A stretch of 64,000 nt of DNA, from assembly GCA_045640985.1 (NCBI GenBank), contig JAZUFZ010000048.1:66482-130481 (forward strand). The letters are read 5' to 3'. Origin of the DNA: Colimorpha sp045640985 (GTDB taxonomy: Bacteria > Bacteroidota > Bacteroidia > Bacteroidales > P3). A program made the position numbers and the translations under genes. This document shows positions 35,582 through 42,857 of the stretch, in pieces. Numbering within the stretch: the first letter of the stretch is position 1; each line of letters begins with the position of its first letter. The notes under the pieces were generated by a model. It ran no database searches. It was not told the DNA's origin and saw only the letters and a list, made by a program, of their open reading frames with translations.

Positions 35582-35941
35582 ATGAAACGACGTATAAAAA
35601 CAGGGCTCTTTATGCTGGCGATACTCTTTGCGGGATGTCAGCCAGAGGAGTTTACTCCGGATGAGAATCTATTGTATGGGAAATGGGTGATAAACAACAC
35701 GGAATACTGGCGCTACAACTCAGACCATACGGGTTCAACCTGGGATGAAAGAGACAGCGTCTATGAATGGGAGGCACAGCTCTTTACATGGGAACTTGAA
35801 GGGGCTCAGCTTACCCAGTATCATAAGATGGAGAACAGTTCCGCCGTGGTGCCTAAAACCTATACTGTCGTGTCCCTTACTAAGGAGGAACTGCAGTATG
35901 AGGACTATTATGGTAATATCAAAACATTCAGCCGCAGATGA
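35582..35941 (+). CDS. Small lipoprotein, lipocalin-like
   Basis: 119 residues from ATG 35582. The signal MKRRIKTGLFMLAILFAGC ends in a lipobox. The rest has LLYGKWVINNTEYWRYNSDHTG and later TYTVVSLTKEELQYEDYYG, the pattern of Bacteroidales lipocalin-like domains (a G-x-W near the start and a Leu-rich strand before the end). A start at 35483 would overlap hpt and is rejected because the lipoprotein signal begins at 35582. The ATG of asmA overlaps its stop codon by four bases (ATGA). Confidence 0.78.
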   Translation: MKRRIKTGLFMLAILFAGCQPEEFTPDENLLYGKWVINNTEYWRYNSDHTGSTWDERDSVYEWEAQLFTWELEGAQLTQYHKMENSSAVVPKTYTVVSLTKEELQYEDYYGNIKTFSRR

Positions 35942-38900
35942 AAAAGATACTCAAGATCGTACTGATTACAGCAGGAAGTCTCTTAGGAGTTGTGGTGATA
36001 GCCCTCGGGGTGGCGTTGTGGCTGATTTTCACCCCGGCGAAACTTACGGGAATCGTGAATAAGGTCACGGATAAAGTTCTGACCTGCGAATCTCATTTCG
36101 AGACGGTAGATCTGACGCTCTTCAAGACTTTCCCCGAGGTGGGACTGAAAGTGGGAGGCGTAGTGCTCATCAACCCTACGGAAGGCGCCCAGAGCGATAC
36201 GCTGGCATCAATAGATGAGTTTGTTGCAGCGTTTGACCTCAAGGCTTTCCTGAAGCAGGATTCGGTAAAGGTAGATGAATTGCTGCTGAACAATGTGCAG
36301 GCAAACCTTTATATCAACGAGAATGGTGAAGGAAACTACAATATCTTTTCATCAGATACTACAGTGGAAGATACCACGGAGACAGACTTCAAATATAGTC
36401 TGGATGTGAAAAAGGTGGCGGTAAATCACCTTATGGCGCGATACTACGATGCCCGCAGCGGAATGAACCTGGCGGTGGAAAACGCCAATCTGGGACTGAA
36501 CGGAAGCGGAACTATGCAGGACCTTCATGCGGAACTCACACTAACGGCAGAGAACGCCTTGGTAGAAACCGATTCCCTGACGCTGGTAACATTCGATACG
36601 CCCAAGTCCCGGAAGAATATACTTGAAGCCGAACTGGAAGCAAGCGGTAATCTCGATGATATGACGTTTGAGGTAAGCAGTGGGAAAATTGCGCTCGACC
36701 AGTACGAAATCCAGCTCAACGGTGATGTGGCCCTCGCAAATGAGGATCGCGACATGCAGGTGGATGTGGAATTTGAAACCGGCAAATGGAATGTGCCGCA
36801 GTTGCTTTCCCTGCTGCCGCAACAGTTCACCTCGTGGCAGAAAGGTATGGAATTTGACGCATCCGTAGCAGCAAAAGGTACGGTAAAAGGTGTTATGAAC
36901 GATACGCTGATGCCACTCATCAAAGCACAGGTAACCCTTGAGAAAGGTTCTTTTGCTTATACGAAAGTACTCCCTTACAAGTTTAACCAGATTTCGGGTG
37001 AGGCGTTCGCTACGCTGGACCTGTCGAAAGAAGGTATTTCAGATGTGGAACTGAAATCGTTGAGTGCCAGAACGGGCAAGAACAGGCTGAAGTTGAAAGG
37101 TACCGTCTCGGATCTGCTGGGAAAAATGGACATGAATTTGGATTTGGATGCCGATGTGCGACTGAAGGATATCATGCCCCTGTTGCCGGATGACATGGCC
37201 CTTGTGGCAGAAGGAGATGCCCAGCTGAAGATACACGCTATTACCGATCTGGCACAGATTGAGGCTCTGGACCTCGCCAGAATGAAAGCCAATGGAACTT
37301 TGAAAGTAAAGAATCTTGAGGTGGATTATGACAGCATCACAGCCGAAAGTCCCGAAATTGAGATGAATATTCAATTGCCTGCAAAGAAGCACAGCAATAT
37401 GTTTCAGGAACTTGCAAGTGCGGACATCCGGACGGAAAAACTCAAAGCTCATATACCTTCCGCCGTATTGGATGCAGACCTTGAAGGAGTGAATCTGTCA
37501 GTAGGAGTGAGCGATTTCATGGATGAGAATACCCCATTCTCTGTGGCTGCGGATTTCGATTTCAACCATCTGGCCGCTATCATGGATACCCTTTCAGCCG
37601 ATATCGCCGAACCTCACGGAAGTTTCGTGATGGCGCCCCAGAAGAAGAACCCATCCAAAGTAAAATATCAGGTGGACTATTCCAACCGTTCTCTGCTGGC
37701 ACGGATGGGCGAAGGTATGGATTTGAATGTGGCCGGTTTGAATATCAAGGGTACCGCAGACTATGATTCTACCCGAAGCAATATACTGAAACAATGGAAT
37801 CCGGATCTTGACATAGAAATCATGCGCGGCGTTTTGGGCGTAGAAGGTTTGCCTTACAGTCTCCAGATGCCCGACTTCAAGTTCAACTATCAGCCGGAGT
37901 TGTGCGAGATCAGCAGCGCCAATCTGGTGTTCGGTAATTCCGACTACTATCTTTCGGGAAAGGTATATGGACTGGAGGACTGGATTTCGCATGAAGGAAA
38001 ACTGGAAGGAGACCTGAACTTTACGAGTAACTTCACAAATGTGGATGACCTGCTTGAGGTTCTGAGCGGACTCGGGACAGATTCCGATACGCTGGAGGTT
38101 CAGATGCAGGAAGCTGGAATAGAAAAGGAGTCAGGACCGTTTATTGTTCCCAAGGATGTGAACTTTACGCTGCATACCAATATCCGCGAGTCGGTGGCTT
38201 TTGGAAACGAACTCCAGGACCTTGCGGGAAATATTACCATCAACGACGGTGTGGCAATCTTGGACCAGGTCGGATTCGTATGCAAGGCGGCTCGTATGCA
38301 GCTTACGGCTATGTATAAGTCGCCACGCCCCAACCATCTGTTTTTAGGACTGGATTTCCACCTGCTCGATATCCAGATAGATGAACTCATTGATATGATT
38401 CCTTATATCGATACTGTGGTGCCGATGCTGAGTGCTTTCAATGGTAATGCGGATTTCCATATCTCGGCTGAGACATATCTTTTCTCGGACTACAGGCCAA
38501 AAGTGAGTACGATGAGAGGCGCGGCAGCCCTGACGGGTAAGAATCTTGTGGTTTTAGACAACGAGACGTTCGACAAGATTGCAACACTCCTGATGTTCAA
38601 GAAAAAGACAGAAAACCGAATCGACAGCCTTGATGTTGAAATGACCTTGTTCAGGGATGAGGTGGAATTGTATCCGTTCCTGCTGAGTATGGACAGATAT
38701 CAATTGTGTGCATCCGGACGCCACACGCTGGAGAATGCCTATAACTATCATCTGGAGATACTCCACAGCCCTGTGCCTGGCAGACTTGCGGTAGATGTGA
38801 AAGGAGTGCTCCCGAAACTGAATTTCTCGTTGGGTAAAGTACAATATGAGGAACTTTATAAACCCGAAAAGAAGGGCGTAGTGGAAAACCATACGCTGGA

Positions 38901-38985
38901 GCTGAAACAGATGATCCGCCAGGCTCTGGAAAGCAACGTCAGGGAAACCACACGGACCCGTGAGCGGGAAAATCAGACAAAATAA
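35938..38985 (+). CDS. AsmA-family protein
   Basis: 1015 residues. One N-terminal membrane segment (VLITAGSLLGVVVIALGVALWLIF) is followed by FTPAKLTGIVNKVTDKVLTCESHFETVDLTLFKTFPEVGLKVGGV, a typical AsmA opening. The long periplasmic part is repetitive beta sequence, and near the C-terminus SFNGNADFHISAETYLFSDYRPKVSTMRGAAALTG matches the AsmA_2 region. AsmA-like proteins are thought to form hydrophobic grooves that carry phospholipids between the membranes. It overlaps the upstream lipoprotein gene by four bases and precedes mutS2 by 29. Confidence 0.88.
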   Translation: MKKILKIVLITAGSLLGVVVIALGVALWLIFTPAKLTGIVNKVTDKVLTCESHFETVDLTLFKTFPEVGLKVGGVVLINPTEGAQSDTLASIDEFVAAFDLKAFLKQDSVKVDELLLNNVQANLYINENGEGNYNIFSSDTTVEDTTETDFKYSLDVKKVAVNHLMARYYDARSGMNLAVENANLGLNGSGTMQDLHAELTLTAENALVETDSLTLVTFDTPKSRKNILEAELEASGNLDDMTFEVSSGKIALDQYEIQLNGDVALANEDRDMQVDVEFETGKWNVPQLLSLLPQQFTSWQKGMEFDASVAAKGTVKGVMNDTLMPLIKAQVTLEKGSFAYTKVLPYKFNQISGEAFATLDLSKEGISDVELKSLSARTGKNRLKLKGTVSDLLGKMDMNLDLDADVRLKDIMPLLPDDMALVAEGDAQLKIHAITDLAQIEALDLARMKANGTLKVKNLEVDYDSITAESPEIEMNIQLPAKKHSNMFQELASADIRTEKLKAHIPSAVLDADLEGVNLSVGVSDFMDENTPFSVAADFDFNHLAAIMDTLSADIAEPHGSFVMAPQKKNPSKVKYQVDYSNRSLLARMGEGMDLNVAGLNIKGTADYDSTRSNILKQWNPDLDIEIMRGVLGVEGLPYSLQMPDFKFNYQPELCEISSANLVFGNSDYYLSGKVYGLEDWISHEGKLEGDLNFTSNFTNVDDLLEVLSGLGTDSDTLEVQMQEAGIEKESGPFIVPKDVNFTLHTNIRESVAFGNELQDLAGNITINDGVAILDQVGFVCKAARMQLTAMYKSPRPNHLFLGLDFHLLDIQIDELIDMIPYIDTVVPMLSAFNGNADFHISAETYLFSDYRPKVSTMRGAAALTGKNLVVLDNETFDKIATLLMFKKKTENRIDSLDVEMTLFRDEVELYPFLLSMDRYQLCASGRHTLENAYNYHLEILHSPVPGRLAVDVKGVLPKLNFSLGKVQYEELYKPEKKGVVENHTLELKQMIRQALESNVRETTRTRERENQTK

Positions 38986-39014
38986 CGAATCTTTGAACCT
39001 CAAACCTTGGAATA

Positions 39015-41444
39015 ATGAATGATATTGAGCAGAAGATAGAATTTACCCGGATAAGAGAGTTTCTCGTCGCAGAGTGCAGCAATACGCTGGCGGGGAGAAT
39101 GTGTACAGAGATGAGGTTCTCGTCCGATTATGAACGGGTGCTCCGTGAGCTGAGTCAGACTAAGGAAATGCTCGATATCGTCATGCTTGAATCGGAGTTC
39201 CCTAATCAGGATTATATCGATCTGAGCGACGAGATGGAACGGCTCCGGGTGGGGAATACGGTCATCGAAAAAGAACGGCTTGTAGATTTGAAATGTTCTC
39301 TCCGAACGATATCCGAATGTGTGAAGTTTCTGATGAAGGACAACGGACTCAAATATCCGAATCTTCAACTCCTGGCCCGCCGGGTAGATATGAATCCGGC
39401 CATCTTCCGCGAGCTCAACAAACTGGTGGATGAACACGGAGAAATATATGATAATGCCTCACCGCTGCTGAAGGAAATCCGTCATGAAAAGCTCAGAAAA
39501 TCCAATGAAGTGGATGCACAGATCAGCCGTTCGCTGAACAAGGCGAAACGGGAAGGCTGGGCACCCGAGGATGGAGAGGTAACAATCCGTAACGGCAGAA
39601 TGGTGATACCGATGCTCGACACCCACAGGAGGAAGATGAAGGGCCTGATCCATGACGAGTCCGCCACAAGACAGACCGCTTATCTGGAACCCGCCGAAGT
39701 GGTGGAACTGAACAACGACCTGCGGGAACTGGATTTCGCAGAACGGCGTGAGGTGCATAAAATCCTGCTGCGTTTCTGCGATATGCTACGCCCGGAACTC
39801 GACAAGATAAGAAGCGCCTACTGGTTCTTGGCGAGAATGGATTTTCTGAGGGCCAAGGCAAAGCTGGCATTGCGTCTGCATTGGGGAATGCCCATTGTGG
39901 TGGACCGTCCGCAGATAATCTGGACAGAGGCAAGACATCCTCTGCTGAAAGGCGAAGTGGTTCCCTTCGATATGGAGCTGAAAGAAAATTCCAGAATACT
40001 GATAATTTCCGGTCCTAATGCCGGCGGAAAGTCGGTATGCCTCAAGGCAGTGGGACTGATACAATATATGTTGCAATGCGGATTGCTGGTACCTTGTCGG
40101 GAAACTTCCGAATTCGGCATCTTCGACCAGATATTCATCGATATCGGAGACCAGCAGTCTATAGAAAACGAATTGAGCACATACACTTCTCATCTCCAGA
40201 ACATGAAGTCCCTATTGACGGAGGCTGGTCCGGGAACGCTGTTCCTTCTGGATGAACTGGGCGGTGGAACCGAACCGCGGTCGGGGTGTGCTATTGCCGA
40301 GGCACTTCTGGAGGAACTCTACAGACGTGGGGCTTACGGCGTGGTTACAACCCATTATGCCGATTTGAAACTGCTGGCAGACCGGTATGATGAAATCCGC
40401 AACGGAGCCATGATGTTTGACACGGAACGGATGAGACCGCTCTACCGGCTGAGCATAGGACATCCCGGAAGTTCCTTCGCATTCGAGATAGCCCGCAATA
40501 TCGGTTTCCCCGAAGAGGTACTCACCGCGGCAGGAGAAAAGGTAGGGCAGGAGATGCTCAATTTCGAGCATCAGCTCCAGCAGATCACACTGGAAAAACA
40601 GGAAATTATCCGTCAGAAAACCGAACTGGAGGTAAGCGACCAGTTCCTGAGCGAGGTAATAGCCAAGTACCAGAAACTCACCGAGAAACTGGAATCCAAA
40701 AAATATGATATCCTCACCTCAGCCCGCAACGAAGCAAAGAACATTCTTGAAAAGGCGAACAAGACCGTAGAACAGACCATCTATGAAATCAAGACCGCCC
40801 AGGCAGAGAAGGAAGCCACCCAGCAGGCACGCGCCAGAATGAAAGCGGAAGAGGAACGTCTTGTGCTGTCCCAGGAAAAGCACAAAGAGGAACGAATGAA
40901 AGCCCGGAAGGAAAACAAAATCGAAGATACCATTCCCCCGCAGGAAAGTGCAGAAAGCGATATGATTGACGGAGAAGTCTCCATAGGAGATATCGTGCGG
41001 ATTGACGGACAGGACTCATACGGAGAAGTTATGGAAATCAAGGGAAAGAAAGCCGTGGTAGAAAGCAACAGCATCAGAATGACGATAGCCCTGAACCGAC
41101 TTCAGAAGACAAGGAAAAAGCAGATTCCGACCGACCGGACGAAACGGCAGGAAAGCCGCTTCCAGTCAATATATAATGACATCAACGAGAAACGCAAGTA
41201 TTTCAATCCAACACTCGACCTTCGCGGCCAGCGGGGCGATGAAGCAATAGCAATGCTCCAGCACCATATCGATGAAGCGCAGCTTCTGGGAGAAAAGGAA
41301 CTCCGGATACTGCACGGAAAAGGGTACGGAATCCTGAAAACACTGGTCCGTGAGACCCTGCAGCACCACAGCGAAGTACGCTCTTTCCAGACCGAAAAAC
41401 TGGAACTCGGCGGCGATGGAATCACGGTAGTACATCTGAAATGA
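39015..41444 (+). CDS. mutS2: MutS2 ATPase with C-terminal Smr domain
   Basis: 809 residues. The MutS core carries the Walker A ISGPNAGGKSVCLKAVG (~330-346), Walker B LFLLDELGGGTEPRSG and the TTHYADLK switch. A long coiled coil (~510-640, rich in Lys, Glu and Gln) follows, and the Smr nuclease domain (~730-809) has TLDLRGQRGDEAI and LRILHGKGYGILK. MutS2 acts against recombination and, in Bacillus and relatives, on collided ribosomes. The lack of a mismatch-binding N-terminal domain is normal for MutS2. Confidence 0.94.
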   Translation: MNDIEQKIEFTRIREFLVAECSNTLAGRMCTEMRFSSDYERVLRELSQTKEMLDIVMLESEFPNQDYIDLSDEMERLRVGNTVIEKERLVDLKCSLRTISECVKFLMKDNGLKYPNLQLLARRVDMNPAIFRELNKLVDEHGEIYDNASPLLKEIRHEKLRKSNEVDAQISRSLNKAKREGWAPEDGEVTIRNGRMVIPMLDTHRRKMKGLIHDESATRQTAYLEPAEVVELNNDLRELDFAERREVHKILLRFCDMLRPELDKIRSAYWFLARMDFLRAKAKLALRLHWGMPIVVDRPQIIWTEARHPLLKGEVVPFDMELKENSRILIISGPNAGGKSVCLKAVGLIQYMLQCGLLVPCRETSEFGIFDQIFIDIGDQQSIENELSTYTSHLQNMKSLLTEAGPGTLFLLDELGGGTEPRSGCAIAEALLEELYRRGAYGVVTTHYADLKLLADRYDEIRNGAMMFDTERMRPLYRLSIGHPGSSFAFEIARNIGFPEEVLTAAGEKVGQEMLNFEHQLQQITLEKQEIIRQKTELEVSDQFLSEVIAKYQKLTEKLESKKYDILTSARNEAKNILEKANKTVEQTIYEIKTAQAEKEATQQARARMKAEEERLVLSQEKHKEERMKARKENKIEDTIPPQESAESDMIDGEVSIGDIVRIDGQDSYGEVMEIKGKKAVVESNSIRMTIALNRLQKTRKKQIPTDRTKRQESRFQSIYNDINEKRKYFNPTLDLRGQRGDEAIAMLQHHIDEAQLLGEKELRILHGKGYGILKTLVRETLQHHSEVRSFQTEKLELGGDGITVVHLK

Positions 41445-41497
41445 AAAAAAATTGGAAAAATCGGGAGAAAAATCGGGTTTTTCTCAAATATAGTTCG

Positions 41498-41505
41498 TAA
41501 CTTTG
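41498..41505 (+). promoter_or_regulatory. Probable -7 box for the lipoprotein at 41553
   Basis: TAACTTTG lies 47 bases before the ATG. The -33 position has only a partial TTTG (GTTT). Confidence 0.5.
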
Positions 41506-41552
41506 CATCAGGATAAAAACAACGATAATATTAACAAAATACATCTAATACC

Positions 41553-42002
41553 ATGAAAATGAAAAGGTTCTTATTTCCAGTAATCGCAATGTTGTTGCTT
41601 TTTGCAACCTCAAGTTGTGAAAAATCTTTTGTGGGACCCGCAATTTCCACCCATTATTACACCGTTCAGCCCACCCAGTGGGTAACCAATCCGCAGGTAG
41701 GCTACTACTATGCCACCTTCAATGATGCCGACATCACGAACAACGCTATCGACAACGGCATGGTTATGGTTTATTACCTCAACAAGGACGGCAACGCCTG
41801 CTACGATCAGCCCCTTCCATTCATCTATTACAATGTAGATGGAGACGTATATTGGGAGGAACAGTTCAGCTACGACCTCAATCCGGGACAGGTAACCTTC
41901 AAGTTCTCCTGCAGCGATTTCAACCTGGAGGAAAGTCTGGCATACGTACAGCCCATGGAGTTCAAAGTCGTAGTAATCCAGAATGCAGAATATCGCATCT
42001 GA
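41553..42002 (+). CDS. Small lipoprotein of unknown function
   Basis: 149 residues. MKMKRFLFPVIAMLLLFATSSC is a lipoprotein signal; a second Met two codons later is an alternative start. The remaining sequence is rich in Tyr, Asp and Asn (WVTNPQVGYYYATFNDADIT, VMVYYLNKDGNACYDQPLPF) and looks like a single beta-sandwich. I do not recognise a family. It is monocistronic, with a strong terminator 20 bases downstream. Confidence 0.8.
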   Translation: MKMKRFLFPVIAMLLLFATSSCEKSFVGPAISTHYYTVQPTQWVTNPQVGYYYATFNDADITNNAIDNGMVMVYYLNKDGNACYDQPLPFIYYNVDGDVYWEEQFSYDLNPGQVTFKFSCSDFNLEESLAYVQPMEFKVVVIQNAEYRI

Positions 42003-42022
42003 TTCACCCACATAACACCATT

Positions 42023-42049
42023 AAAAGCCCCGGATCCGGGGCTTTTTTT
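42023..42049 (+). terminator. Strong rho-independent terminator
   Basis: AAAAGCCCCGGATCCGGGGC followed by T7, a perfect stem with the palindromic centre GGATCC. It ends the lipoprotein transcript. Confidence 0.92.
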
Positions 42050-42197
42050 ATAGTTTAACATTTCACGTAGATATCATCGTCCACAGATAGGCCACCCAAC
42101 CACGGAAACGGGGAAAGATGTAATTGGCTTATTTTCAGCAGTATCTTAAAACCTGTGCAGGTGATGCAACATCTCTATACAACTTTCGTATAAGGGG

Positions 42198-42230
42198 CGG
42201 GTTTTATATCCCTTAGGGTTAAAAAACCCG
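42198..42230 (+). other. Stem-loop in the gene-free region before gcvP
   Basis: CGGGTTTT (42198-42205) pairs with AAAACCCG (42223-42230), with an inner CCC-TTA-GGG mini-stem. No U-tract follows. The stretch 42050-42857 has no credible gene; it holds this stem, two 11-bp repeat arrays, an orphan promoter and the gcvP promoter. Confidence 0.55.
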
Positions 42231-42337
42231 TACTATTAGAAAATGTTACTTTTTCCTCCTGCATCTCTTGCACACTTTTTTCAAAAACCTCAAATTCAGT
42301 AAATTACGATAAAACGCAAAAACAGGCGCTGCTGTGG

Positions 42338-42433
42338 TATCTCCCTGGTATCTCTCTGGTATCTCCCTGATAACTCCCTGTTGTCTCCCTCTGGAACCCG
42401 AAAGATACCCGGCGTTTGCCCAGCGGTACCCCG
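42338..42433 (+). repeat. TATCTCCCTGG array, 11-bp period
   Basis: TATCTCC, TATCTCT, TATCTCC, TAACTCC and TGTCTCC begin at 42338, 42349, 42360, 42371 and 42382. The phase continues in more degenerate units whose CC pairs fall at 42398, 42409, 42420 and 42431. Nine units in all are on the plus strand. Confidence 0.85.
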
Positions 42434-42488
42434 CCAGAAAAACGGAGTTGCCCGCCCCCTGGATCATCAAAGGGTCTGCCCCCGTGAT

Positions 42489-42543
42489 GACCCAATTAGC
42501 ACAAAATTGACACAAAATTGACACCGAAATGACCCATTCCGAC
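42489..42543 (+). repeat. ACAAAATTGAC array, 11-bp period
   Basis: GACCCAATTAG (42489), CACAAAATTGA (42500), CACAAAATTGA (42511), CACCGAAATGA (42522) and CCCATTCCGAC (42533) are adjacent 11-bp units, two of them identical. The unit is unrelated to TATCTCC. Confidence 0.75.
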
Positions 42544-42576
42544 ACCGAACCGGCATCCGCCGTCAGAAAGAGTTCG

Positions 42577-42584
42577 TATCTTTG
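42577..42584 (+). promoter_or_regulatory. Orphan promoter-like -7 box
   Basis: TATCTTTG lies 281 bases before gcvP and before any ORF; gcvP has its own promoter at 42778. No TTTG is at -33. The following bases contain the 9-mer CGCAGAATG twice in tandem (42613-42630). It could drive a short non-coding transcript or be a chance match. Confidence 0.4.
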
Positions 42585-42777
42585 CATCCGAAATCGAACA
42601 CAGAAAATATCACGCAGAATGCGCAGAATGCGCAGAGAACCCGGAAAACTACCCTCAAACCCCTTAAACACTAACCACTCCGGATCACGGGGCACGTTCT
42701 GCAAAGGATGGAATTCTTGGATTTGAGAAGATTTCGCCGGTCTGGAAAGTGGGTATTTTCAGGAAGAAATAAAATTA

Positions 42778-42809
42778 TTTGCATAATTCAAAAAATGTTT
42801 GTATTTTTG
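42778..42809 (+). promoter_or_regulatory. Promoter for gcvP
   Basis: TTTG (42778-42781), 20 bases, TATTTTTG (42802-42809). It lies 48 bases before the ATG at 42858. No glycine riboswitch fold was recognised in the short leader. Confidence 0.72.
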
Positions 42810-42857
42810 TGGGTCGAAAATATATAAACCGAGAATTAAAATAAATCTATTAAATAT

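Noticed and set aside
42338..42543. Possible CRISPR array
   Set aside because: Units are 11 bp, adjacent and degenerate, with no spacer/repeat alternation of CRISPR size and no cas genes in the window.
42246..42704. 152-codon minus-strand frame before gcvP
   Set aside because: It covers two 11-bp repeat arrays and a promoter-like box, has no motif and no promoter of its own, and its composition follows the repeats.
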